Source of the DNA: Velamenicoccus sp964471325
GTDB taxonomy: Bacteria > Omnitrophota > Gorgyraeia > Velamenicoccales > Velamenicoccaceae
Assembly (NCBI GenBank): GCA_964471325.1
Contig: CAYYFL010000002.1
Coordinates: 62,001-126,000, forward strand
DNA length: 64,000 nt
Reading direction: 5' to 3'
Below, piece after piece: positions 43,009-51,230 of the stretch. The position numbers and the translations under genes are program-made. How positions within the stretch are numbered: the first letter of the stretch is position 1; each line of letters starts with the position of its first letter. The notes under the pieces are model-generated. The model did not search any database, was not told the DNA's origin, and saw only the letters and a program-made list of their open reading frames with translations.

Positions 43009-43066
43009 AAGTTCAATCCGGCCCACAGGTTAAGTGTTTTGCCGGATTGCGCTCTCATTTGAACTT
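43009..43066. repeat. nested inverted repeat in the gap before the coiled-coil gene
   Basis: AAGTTCAA (43009-43016) with TTGAACTT (43059-43066) encloses CAATCCGGC (43014-43022) and GCCGGATTG (43041-43049). The two pairings share bases 43014-43016, so they may be alternatives. It lies in the leader of the coiled-coil gene. The rest of 42935-43305 is AT-rich and shows no gene. Confidence 0.55.
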
Positions 43067-43305
43067 AGATATATCATAATAAAGACGCATGTGCAAGAAA
43101 AATTTAAACGAACGTATCGCCTAAGCAAGAGAAAGTACAGGGGTTATGACGCCGACGGAGAAATGAAATAGCCTTTTGTCGACGGAAATGACAGCCAAGC
43201 CTTGAAACTCTGTGAAGCTCCACGGTCTTGGGCCTTGTCAGGCAGGATTTTCCCATCCACGGATCATATTACTTCTTTTTTTTCAGGGATTTAAGAAGGG
43301 AGAAA

Positions 43306-44517
43306 TCAGTCGTTAAGGGCGGCGAAAACCTGACGCGTGACAAGGCTCGCAGCGCCAAGGGCCACGCCGTTTTCGCCCAAGCGGGTCGGAACGATCTTGA
43401 CGGCCCCGGCGGATTCCTCAAAACACCATTCGCTCACAGCGCTCTTGACCTCTTCAATCAAAACAATACCAGCCTCTTCGATGCCGCCGCCGATCACGAC
43501 CATTTCCGGATTCAGAAGATTGACCAGATAGGCGACGCGCAGCCCCAGGCGCCGTCCGGCTTCGCGCACGACGTCCACGGCCGGGGCCTCTCCTCTGCGG
43601 CACGCCTCGAAGATCCCGCCCACGCTCGTATCAACGGCTTCCTTCGACACTCTGCTCCCGCCGGAGCCGTGGCCTTTCTTCCATTGGAGACGTTTGACGT
43701 ATTCCGCGCCTATCCCTAAGTCCGCCTCCCATCTTTCCAAGAAATACGGCGCTTCTTTCCTGTCGCTATGGATGGCCACTTCGCCGGCGCAACCGCTTGT
43801 GCCGCGGTAAATCTCGCTATTGATCATCAGGCCGCAACCTACGCCGGAGAACATATATAAAAGATTCCTGATGTCCGAATCCAGCGCCAGCCATTGCTCG
43901 CCGAAGCAGGCGAGCGTCGCGTCGTTTTCAATGACGACAGGAAGCCGGAACTCCCTTTCCAGAATATCTTTCAGGGGAACAGTAACGTCCAGATAATGAT
44001 AGCCGTTCTCTATCTTTTCCGGCCAGCGCACTTTTTCTTTGGCCGCGTCAACGATGCCGCCGATACCGATACCGATACCCTTGATCCTCTGCCTGCAGCC
44101 TTTCACCTCATCCAGCAGCTCCGCTGTCGTCGTCAAAAGGGAATCCACGACCTCGCGGCAGCCGGAGCCGGACTTTCCGTTCTTGACCTTATGCAGGATC
44201 TTGCCGCTCAGGTCCGTCACGACACCGATCGTCCCCAAGAGGTTGGCCCCGACGCCCACCGCATAGCCGGCGGATGTATTCAAATCCAGAAGCAACGGCC
44301 GGCGCCCGCCCTTGGAAACGTCGAATTCCTTTTCGAAAACGATCTTCTGCCGCAGGAATTCGTCGACATAATTGGAGACGGTGACGACGTTGAGGCCGAT
44401 CAGGCTGGAAATGTCCGTCTTGCTGATGGGCCCGCGGCGGCGGATGGCGTCCAGGATGAAAAGATTTTTCCTGGACCTTTCCGAAAGATTCTCCCCTTTA
44501 AAATAAGATTCTTTCAT
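43306..44517 (-). CDS. ROK-family (NagC/XylR-type) regulator
   Basis: 403 aa. N-terminal winged HTH (RSRKNLFILDAIRRRGPISK, TDISSLIGLNVVTVSNYVDE), then a sugar-kinase-like ROK domain (GYAVGVGANLLGTIGVVTDL, GIGIGIGGIVDAAKEKV, VVIENDATLACFGEQW, GVGCGLMINSEIYRGTSGCAGEVAIHS split here for length). The usual ROK zinc motif CxCGxxGCxE is missing after AGEVAIH, so the structural zinc may be lost. It overlaps the GH116 gene by 20 bases and likely controls the locus. Confidence 0.9.
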   Translation of the reverse strand: MKESYFKGENLSERSRKNLFILDAIRRRGPISKTDISSLIGLNVVTVSNYVDEFLRQKIVFEKEFDVSKGGRRPLLLDLNTSAGYAVGVGANLLGTIGVVTDLSGKILHKVKNGKSGSGCREVVDSLLTTTAELLDEVKGCRQRIKGIGIGIGGIVDAAKEKVRWPEKIENGYHYLDVTVPLKDILEREFRLPVVIENDATLACFGEQWLALDSDIRNLLYMFSGVGCGLMINSEIYRGTSGCAGEVAIHSDRKEAPYFLERWEADLGIGAEYVKRLQWKKGHGSGGSRVSKEAVDTSVGGIFEACRRGEAPAVDVVREAGRRLGLRVAYLVNLLNPEMVVIGGGIEEAGIVLIEEVKSAVSEWCFEESAGAVKIVPTRLGENGVALGAASLVTRQVFAALND

Positions 44518-46702
44518 CGTTCCTGATCCGTTTTAAAAATGCAGAAACATCTTTGCGTTTGTGCGCGTAGGCGATCACAAACGCCCAGAAACTCATGTTG
44601 CGCATATAATGGTCGCCGAACATGAAACTGCCGTCAACCGACGACACCATGTCCGGCTGGTTCCAGGCATTCAGGGCATTCATCGAAACATTGTCCCAGG
44701 CCTTCCTGGCGAGGGCGCACCCTTCCTCCTCCATCCCTTCATAAATGGCCAAGGCCGCCAGGATATAGGTCATGCTGATCCAGACGTTCTCTGCGTGTCC
44801 GTTTGACTTGTCTTTTTCGCCTGAGGGCAAGACAGCGTTCACCACCCCGTATCTGGAGGCTGAACCATTAAGTTCAAAAATAGTCGCAAGCGCCTTTTTG
44901 ACTTTTTCGGGGGAAACAATATACCCCAGCCCCAAGAGATGCGCGATCCACTGCCCCACCAGCTGAGATGCCGTACAAGAAATGTTGACTTTCTGAAAGC
45001 GAAGTTGATGGGAGAGTTGCTGTTCTGACAAATCCTTCTTACTATCATTATAAGCTATAAAATAACCCTTGTACCACAATTTTTTTTCAAACTGGGTGCG
45101 GCCATTCTTAAACCAGTTTTTGACCTCGCGCGTAAACTCTTCGTCCTGCAGGTGCATACCCATCTTTTCCAGGGCCAGGAGGGCCGCCAAGAACACGCCA
45201 CCCGTATACGCCGTCACGCCGTAAAGCTGCCAGAGGTCAAAAGTCGTATCCGCTCCCTCGCTGTCAGGCAGAAAATCCTTATTTTTGTCCGTGGCCGCAA
45301 GCCAGTAAAAGGCTTTCTTGACAAAAGGATACATTCGTTTCAAAAACGCCTCATCGCCCGTCAAAAGATATCCTCGCCAGACCAGAAGGATAAACTTGGC
45401 GTTCAGGTCTTTCCAGAGCAGGCCGTTGGTGCTATTAGACGGCAAGTCACTGCGCTTGTTGCCCAAGTCGTGCGGAATATACCCCTGGGGCCTCTGGGCT
45501 TCGGCAAACTGCGTGATCTCCTTGATGTCGAGCTGCGTAAAAAACATGGCCAGGGCGACAGACGCAAAAAACCTGACATCGAGGGTCCCCAAAAGAGGAC
45601 ATATCTCCGGCGCCTCAAAAAACCCGAAACGCTCCCTCTTGGTCCAGTGGCTGCCCGAAGAAAAAGGATAAAGGTTGTTCAGCAGGGCATCCTTGATCCA
45701 TGCGTCCATTTTAAGACCCAGGAGATCTTTCACCCACCCCCGCGTGGCGGCGTAAAGGCCGGCGGCATTTTTTGAAATATACGCGCTCGAGTCGTGGACG
45801 CCGCGGAACCAATTCTCATACATCTTGCCTTCGGCATATGCCGGGAAAAACCATGTCCAGAAAAAAGTAATTGTGATCGACGTTTTTGGCTTAAGCACGG
45901 CCTGGGCTGCCAGCGCCCCGCCCAGCTGCATGCTTTCGGACGCCACGGCACGCTCGCTATTCGTATTAGGCAGCATCCCGTCGCGGCTGAAGGCGGCCCA
46001 CGCCTCCTGGAGCGAAAAACCGTTCCTGTCGAAAACAAAAGGCCGCGACTGCATGTTCCACTCGCCCAGATATGTGCAAACGAGTCTTTTGTCTTTAACC
46101 ACTCCCAGCGCCATCTCTCCGGACAAAGGGTCTGCGGCGCCCTGCGTTTTCTTATTAAAGAAATTCACGGAAAGGCATTCCGGCGTTTCGTGCACCTGGT
46201 TAAACCGGCCCACCATCCAGTCCCCAATCATGTTGCGACCGCAGGCCAAGAGCGAAACAGTCGCCGTCTGAGAGGTGGGGTTCGTGATCTTGAAACGAAA
46301 AAGGGCGGCCGGCGTGCCGGATTTTTTTTCGTCCTGAGGAATTAACGGGGAAAATGCCTCCATCTCGCAGTGCACGGGGATCTCATCGTCTTTGTAGTCC
46401 AGATGGGCAAAGGGATATTTGCCGTCAAAGACGATCGACGGAATGCCGCTGCACCCGGCAGGGACATTGGTCTCAAGAAGCCTGGCAACTCTTTTCTTTT
46501 TGGTGGCCGCAAAAATACCAAAGTGAAAACCAAGGATGCCCTTTCGTCCCGATAGATCAGAGGAACAAACAGGCCTGTGGAGACTGTTGAGAAACGTAAA
46601 ATGATCCAAGCCGCCGTGAGGCAAAATCTCCATCTTGCCGGCGCCGAGACCTCCCAGCGGAACCCCTGATCTTACATTTTGGTCGGATGTATATATTGGC
46701 AT
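44498..46702 (-). CDS. GH116-family glycosidase (bile-acid beta-glucosidase type)
   Basis: 734 aa, cytoplasmic by lack of signal. The N-terminal beta domain has VPLGGLGAGKMEILPHGG and SGIPSIVFDGKYPFAHLDY. The (alpha/alpha)6 domain keeps the nucleophile region FFEAPEICPLLGTLDVRFFA and the acid region TTFDLWQLYGVTAYTGGVFL, matching the GBA2/TxGH116 Glu and Asp. Ends with GFWAFVIAYAHKRK-type helix. Family activities: beta-glucosidase, beta-xylosidase, glucosylceramidase. It overlaps the ROK gene and probably hydrolyses imported oligosaccharides. Confidence 0.88.
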   Translation of the reverse strand: MPIYTSDQNVRSGVPLGGLGAGKMEILPHGGLDHFTFLNSLHRPVCSSDLSGRKGILGFHFGIFAATKKKRVARLLETNVPAGCSGIPSIVFDGKYPFAHLDYKDDEIPVHCEMEAFSPLIPQDEKKSGTPAALFRFKITNPTSQTATVSLLACGRNMIGDWMVGRFNQVHETPECLSVNFFNKKTQGAADPLSGEMALGVVKDKRLVCTYLGEWNMQSRPFVFDRNGFSLQEAWAAFSRDGMLPNTNSERAVASESMQLGGALAAQAVLKPKTSITITFFWTWFFPAYAEGKMYENWFRGVHDSSAYISKNAAGLYAATRGWVKDLLGLKMDAWIKDALLNNLYPFSSGSHWTKRERFGFFEAPEICPLLGTLDVRFFASVALAMFFTQLDIKEITQFAEAQRPQGYIPHDLGNKRSDLPSNSTNGLLWKDLNAKFILLVWRGYLLTGDEAFLKRMYPFVKKAFYWLAATDKNKDFLPDSEGADTTFDLWQLYGVTAYTGGVFLAALLALEKMGMHLQDEEFTREVKNWFKNGRTQFEKKLWYKGYFIAYNDSKKDLSEQQLSHQLRFQKVNISCTASQLVGQWIAHLLGLGYIVSPEKVKKALATIFELNGSASRYGVVNAVLPSGEKDKSNGHAENVWISMTYILAALAIYEGMEEEGCALARKAWDNVSMNALNAWNQPDMVSSVDGSFMFGDHYMRNMSFWAFVIAYAHKRKDVSAFLKRIRNDERILF

Positions 46703-46711
46703 GTCTGTGTC

Positions 46712-46790
46712 CGTAACTCGTAATTAGTAATTTTCTTGAAAAAAGCGTATTACGAGTTACGAATTACTGGTTACGAGTTGCTGTTTCTCT
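46712..46790. repeat. palindromic low-complexity repeat (TTACGA family)
   Basis: Arm one CGTAACTCGTAATTAGTAA, arm two TATTACGAGTTACGAATTAC and GGTTACGAGTTG, in inverted orientation around TTTTCTTGAAAAAAGCG. It fills the 54-base gap before GH116 and runs into the preceding gene, whose last codons and stop lie in the second arm. Confidence 0.75.
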
Positions 46791-48442
46791 ATTTGTACCA
46801 TCTCAAAGCCGGCGCCTTCCAGGCCGTTATTCCCCACAACAGCCACATGCGCCACTTTAATGCCTTGCGTATCGTATGACGTCGTCAAGGTGGCGCTATT
46901 GGGGATATTGGCGACAGCACCTGTCTCGCCGGACCACTCATAAGCATAAACAGGTGTCATGCAGCCTGTCACAGGATTGGACGTCGTGACACTAAAAACA
47001 ATGTCGTCGTCCACCGGTGCCTTGGCTGGCCGGCCCGTCAGATCCACATTCAAAGACATATCTTGCGTTTTTCCATCGGCGGCCCGGCCGAAGATCCCTT
47101 CAAAAAACAACCGCAGGGCATACTTCATGGGTTTCTTTTCTTCGATCTCCTGGAGGCGCTCGCGGCACAAAAGCACAAGTTCATCCTTTTCCATATCGGC
47201 CCCCTGGGACGTCGCGGCCGTGATCAGTTCTTCATAATAAACCTTTGCCGCATCAAGTTGACCTTCCCACTGACTCAACAGCCCTGACTGATAAAGGGCG
47301 GAAAGGGCCAGGCGATCGCCGGGATAAGCAGTCTTGATGTGCTCAAAAGATGCCTTCGCCCCCTTGATGTCTTTGGCAGCATAAGCGCTCAACACCCCTA
47401 TGCGGAACTCGACGCCGGCCTGATCGGGAAAATCAGGGTAGTCCGAAAGGACCTTGCCATATTCCCGGAGCGCCCCCTCGAAATCTTTTATGCGCTCAAG
47501 GTTAAATGCCCTGGTATATTGCGACGGCGCCGCAAAAGCTTTCTGACCGGCAAGATCAAACGCCTTCTTGTAAAGATCTTCGGCATAAACAGGATCAAGG
47601 GCTTCTTCATGGCCGTGAGCAGCGAATTTGTCGGCGACAAGAACGGTCTCTTTGGCCAAAACTTCTGGATTGCCGGCGAACTGCTCCAGATATCCTTCAA
47701 AAAGCGTTTTGGCCAGATAAATATTCTTTTGTCCAACAAAAGCCAAACCTGCCTTCCTCAGTTCTTCGGGCTCCGGATGAGACGACTTGAGCGCTGCGGC
47801 GTATACCTCATAAAGCCTGCGGGAAAGATTCTTGTCTTCATAAGAAGCCAGGGAATCGGCCATCTCCTTAACCAAGACCATCGTCTCCGGCTGCGCAAGG
47901 GCGCCCTGCGCTTTGTTGACCACGTCATTAAACAGTCCGGCGGCTGCCTCAGGATCGTCTTGCGAGGCGATAAGCCACCTTAAATAAGCGATACGCAGCG
48001 CCATGTCCTGCCGGTTCGAAACGAACTTCTCGGCCTTCGCCAAATCTTTTTCCATGGCTGTTTTAAGCTGCGCCCCCTGGTCATAGACCCCTTCCCAATT
48101 CTTGGTCTTTTTCCAGGAATCCAGCTGTGCCTGGCGCGCATAAGCGCGGTAAAAATAGACGTCGGGCAGCCGCTCGAACCCTTTTTTCAAGAGAGAATCC
48201 AGATAGGCGATCAGCTCGTCAAATTTTCCGCCCCCCACATACCAGGCGACGATAGACCTGAGATTTATCAAACCCTGGGGGTCATCGGGAGCAACGGCAG
48301 TTTTGAGCGCTTCGACCGAAGGGGCGGCCGCCGGCGCTTCCGTTTCCGACGCCTCCGGGACAGAGGCGACGGCCGAAAAACATAGCCACCCGCAAACCGT
48401 CAAAAAAATGATACGCTGGGACATAGGGCACCTGAAAATCAT
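46757..48442 (-). CDS. secreted TPR protein with C-terminal PKD-like part
   Basis: 561 aa from ATG 48442, with GGAGG 7 bases upstream; MSQRIIF at 48424 is an alternative. Signal peptide to VASVPEASE. Residues 40-460 are helical repeats of the TPR/SEL1 sort (FNLERIKDFEGALREYGKVL, SAYAAKDIKGAKASFEHIKT, SQWEGQLDAAKVYYEELITA). A beta-rich tail (PVYAYEWSGETGAVANIPNS) resembles PKD. The last residues QQLVTSNS are encoded by a dispersed repeat. Probably organises or binds partners in the periplasm for the adjoining glycosidases. Confidence 0.78.
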   Translation of the reverse strand: MIFRCPMSQRIIFLTVCGWLCFSAVASVPEASETEAPAAAPSVEALKTAVAPDDPQGLINLRSIVAWYVGGGKFDELIAYLDSLLKKGFERLPDVYFYRAYARQAQLDSWKKTKNWEGVYDQGAQLKTAMEKDLAKAEKFVSNRQDMALRIAYLRWLIASQDDPEAAAGLFNDVVNKAQGALAQPETMVLVKEMADSLASYEDKNLSRRLYEVYAAALKSSHPEPEELRKAGLAFVGQKNIYLAKTLFEGYLEQFAGNPEVLAKETVLVADKFAAHGHEEALDPVYAEDLYKKAFDLAGQKAFAAPSQYTRAFNLERIKDFEGALREYGKVLSDYPDFPDQAGVEFRIGVLSAYAAKDIKGAKASFEHIKTAYPGDRLALSALYQSGLLSQWEGQLDAAKVYYEELITAATSQGADMEKDELVLLCRERLQEIEEKKPMKYALRLFFEGIFGRAADGKTQDMSLNVDLTGRPAKAPVDDDIVFSVTTSNPVTGCMTPVYAYEWSGETGAVANIPNSATLTTSYDTQGIKVAHVAVVGNNGLEGAGFEMVQIEKQQLVTSNS

Positions 48443-48527
48443 AGCGGGACCTCCGGCAACAAAGCCCGAGACTCCTTTTTTCTTCTTAACAATATCCCTC
48501 CCGAGGCAGAGGAATTCTGCCGGGGGA

Positions 48528-49874
48528 TTAACGTTTGTTTTTTCCGGCGGCCGCAGAACGCTCCGGGCCCTTGATCGAAGATGGCTTAGAAGGATGTTTC
48601 CAGAATTCGCGTATGGCGTAGTAAGCCCTGCGCGGCACGCGCTTGTTCAGGGCCTGTCCGGAAGATGTTTTCTCCTCTTCGGGCAGGAGTTTCACGAGAC
48701 CGAACCATTCTTCATTCATGTTCATGTTGCGCTCGGCCTTGATATCGAAATAATAGGCGCCGTTCGACCAGTTGGATTCCGTATCATGGACGAACAAACC
48801 GTTCGCATCCCATTCGTCGTGTTTCCACCATTCGTCCGTCCACTCGAACATGACGCCGCCGATGCAATTGCCGACGCCGCCGCCCGCGGCTGCGGTTCCG
48901 CCGAGATTACGATAAATCTCCGCCCACTGGTACTCCAGGAAATACGCCTGCATGTCCTCGTCTTCCTTCTTTTCGTAAGCATTGTAGGCGTCGGCGCCGA
49001 ATTCGACGAACAAGAGCGGTTTGTCAAAGGTATCTTTCAGGGTCTTGAAAATATTCCCGAATGTCTTGCCGCGATAAATGATGCACCCGACGATATCCAC
49101 ATCCTTGGCGAATGTGCTGGCCACATCGAGACAGATGAGTTCGCCGTTACCCATGACCACGGGGTGATCGGGGTCGATCTTGTGGATCTCCTGCGCGATC
49201 TCATTGACCAGGGTGTAATACGTCTCGGCCCTGGCCAAAAGGCACTGGCGCGGGTCCTGTATCTTGTCGATGCGTTCGCTCGACCATGGATTGATCTTGC
49301 CGCTGAAAGAATAATTGTTCTCGTTCCCCAGGACCCAGAAAAGGATCCCGTCTTCGTCCTTCAGGGCCTCGACCATCGCCAGGACATCAGCCTTGACTTT
49401 TTTCCGGAAATCTTCATCGTCATAAAAAGGGGCCGGATAATTCCAGAATCCCAGCCAGTGCCCCATCATCGTGCGGATGCCGAATTTCTTGTAAAGGTCG
49501 GAGACCACCCGGCGGACGGCCGCCATGTCCTCTCCAGGCTGATAAAACCTCACTGTGTTGATGCCCATCTTTTTCATGAGCTGGCCGTCCAAGAGCCACG
49601 GCTGGGCCGGGTCATTCCAGAAGTCATAGTCGTGCGATTTCCCGACGGGGATCGGGTTGTAACAGACACCTTTGACGATAAAAGGCCGGCCGGCCACCAC
49701 GAGCTGATACTGACCGTCCTTCAGGGTCTTGACATAGGCCTTCTTTCTGGCCGCAGGGGCCATGCCGCAGAGGCAGAGAACAGACAGCAGAATACAGAAA
49801 ACAGGAAAAAGCCTGCTTCCCTTGCCCCGCTTTCTGTACTCTGCCCTCTGTCCTCTGTGCTCTGAATGACCCAT
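48528..49874 (-). CDS. secreted clan GH-A glycoside hydrolase
   Basis: 448 aa, TIM-barrel of the GH2/GH5-like type. The acid/base Glu is in FWVLGNENNYSFSG near residue 198 and the nucleophile in LLFVEFGADAYNAY near 300; VVAGRPFIVKGVCYNPIP and MKKMGINTVRFYQPGED are typical of the family. It is a shorter relative of the 51231-53747 product and shares GGGVGNCIGGVMFEWTDEWW. Substrate unknown, probably beta-glucan or beta-mannan. The first 38 residues, including the signal peptide, are encoded by a low-complexity repeat (49755-49866). Confidence 0.85.
   Translation of the reverse strand: MGHSEHRGQRAEYRKRGKGSRLFPVFCILLSVLCLCGMAPAARKKAYVKTLKDGQYQLVVAGRPFIVKGVCYNPIPVGKSHDYDFWNDPAQPWLLDGQLMKKMGINTVRFYQPGEDMAAVRRVVSDLYKKFGIRTMMGHWLGFWNYPAPFYDDEDFRKKVKADVLAMVEALKDEDGILFWVLGNENNYSFSGKINPWSSERIDKIQDPRQCLLARAETYYTLVNEIAQEIHKIDPDHPVVMGNGELICLDVASTFAKDVDIVGCIIYRGKTFGNIFKTLKDTFDKPLLFVEFGADAYNAYEKKEDEDMQAYFLEYQWAEIYRNLGGTAAAGGGVGNCIGGVMFEWTDEWWKHDEWDANGLFVHDTESNWSNGAYYFDIKAERNMNMNEEWFGLVKLLPEEEKTSSGQALNKRVPRRAYYAIREFWKHPSKPSSIKGPERSAAAGKNKR
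49755..49866. repeat. palindromic CTCTGT repeat overlapping a signal peptide
   Basis: Minus strand: a purine arm CAGAGCACAGAGGACAGAGG with GCAGAGTACAGAAAG, a 26-base centre, and a pyrimidine arm CCTGTTTTCTGTATTCTGC with TGTCTGTTCTCTGCC. It codes for the basic and hydrophobic parts of the signal peptide of the gene at 48528-49874. A single-arm relative (CAGAGAACAAAAAACAGAA on plus) lies at 53594-53631, again in a signal peptide. Confidence 0.75.
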
Positions 49875-49876
49875 CT

Positions 49877-51043
49877 TTACTCGTACTTTATCTCATCAAG
49901 GTAGAACACGGCGCCGTCCGGATTGACATCCAGGTTCGTCGCCCAGGCAAACCCTCCGATAATATAAGAAAGGTCCTTGCCTGTCAGGTCGATGGTGTAT
50001 TGCTTCCATTCCTTATCCAGGACAACCGGACCGATACCGGCCGTATCGGAATCGGAATATTCTCCCATGATCCCGCCGACCTTGAACTCCTCGATCCTCT
50101 CGCCGCCCTTCTCGCCCCTGGCCCAAAAGGTCAGTTTTTTGGCGCGGGAAAGATCAAATCCTCCGTCGACACCACCCCAGTTGTTCGCCGGATACTGCCA
50201 GTACATCCCTGCCCAGCGCGCACCGTTGGTAGCCTTGTTGTCATAGGTGATCTTGATGCAGGTCTTGCCGAAATACGGATTGTCCGTCGAACCCACATCG
50301 ATCTTCAGATCGCTGTAATCCCCCATCCATCCCGAGGGGATGAAATGGTTCTGGATCGAGCCCTTATCCGCATAAATGTAGAAAGGCATCTCCTGTGTCT
50401 TCTTGCCGGCCGGTTTGAGCGCCGGGTCATATTCGAACTTGATATCGTCGATATAGAACGTCGCGCCGTTAGGATTGGAATCGGCGTTGGCGACCCAGCA
50501 CAAAGCCCCGTTGATGTAAGACAGGTCTTTGCCCGCCAGGTTGACCGTGTACGGCGTCCATGTCGTCGTCAGCTCGATCGGCCCGACAGAGACTTCCGTC
50601 GTATCCGGATACGTCCCCTTGATGCCGCCGACAGCGATCTTATCGATGACTTCTCCGCCTTTCTCACCGCGCATCCACAGGGTCAACTTATTCAACCCCG
50701 TCAGATCAAAACCGCCTTTTTTGGAACCCCAGTTGTTCGCCGGGTTCTGCCAATATACGCCTGCCCATCCCTGGTTCTGCGTCTTCTTGGCCGTGTAGAC
50801 GAACTTGATCGAGGTCGAACCCGAATGCGGATCTCCCATATACTTATCGTCCATGGAAAGATCTCCGAAATCCCCCATCCATCCCGAGGGGATGAAATGA
50901 TTATCCGGCGATTTCGCATCCGTATAAACAGGAAAACTCTTGACTTCACCCGTCGCCTTTTCTTCTGCGGCCTTCTCCTCTGCGGCGCATACGTTCCAGC
51001 TCACAGCCAGAAGAACCGCCAAACCAACAATCCACTTCCTCAT
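49877..51043 (-). CDS. secreted two-repeat carbohydrate-binding-like protein
   Basis: 388 aa with a signal peptide to NVCAAE. Two homologous repeats of about 170 aa: both carry NHFIPSGWMGD, YWQNPANNWG or YWQYPANNWG, GGFDLTGLNKLTLWMRGEKG or GGFDLSRAKKLTFWARGEKG, GPIELTTTWTPYTVNL or GPVVLDKEWKQYTIDL, and FYIDDIKFE or FYLDEIKYE. The beta-sandwich pattern resembles CBM/galactose-binding folds. It lies between two GH-A genes (2 bases from one), so glycan binding is likely; specificity is unknown. Confidence 0.75.
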   Translation of the reverse strand: MRKWIVGLAVLLAVSWNVCAAEEKAAEEKATGEVKSFPVYTDAKSPDNHFIPSGWMGDFGDLSMDDKYMGDPHSGSTSIKFVYTAKKTQNQGWAGVYWQNPANNWGSKKGGFDLTGLNKLTLWMRGEKGGEVIDKIAVGGIKGTYPDTTEVSVGPIELTTTWTPYTVNLAGKDLSYINGALCWVANADSNPNGATFYIDDIKFEYDPALKPAGKKTQEMPFYIYADKGSIQNHFIPSGWMGDYSDLKIDVGSTDNPYFGKTCIKITYDNKATNGARWAGMYWQYPANNWGGVDGGFDLSRAKKLTFWARGEKGGERIEEFKVGGIMGEYSDSDTAGIGPVVLDKEWKQYTIDLTGKDLSYIIGGFAWATNLDVNPDGAVFYLDEIKYE

Positions 51044-51110
51044 ACCGCACCTCCTTGGTTTTGCCTATAACTCGGTATCTTCCCCTCAAAACCAACTCCG
51101 CGCTTACGCA

Positions 51111-51170
51111 GAAAATTTCTGCCGGCGGCCCCAAGGCCGATCCTGGCAGAAATTTTCAAGTGCCCAAGCG
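51111..51170. repeat. palindromic repeat with 13-bp arms
   Basis: GAAAATTTCTGCC (51111-51123) and GGCAGAAATTTTC (51145-51157) with an inner GGCC/GGCC. The right half, CCTGGCAGAAATTTTCAAG followed by TGCCCAAGCG, nearly repeats 39399-39427. It sits in the 187-base gap between the binding protein and the next GH gene, so near a transcript end or leader. Confidence 0.75.
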
Positions 51171-51230
51171 TGGCGTCAACACTTCTTTCCTGTTTTTGCC
51201 TCTAAACAGGTTTTTGCAAAATGAACTTAT

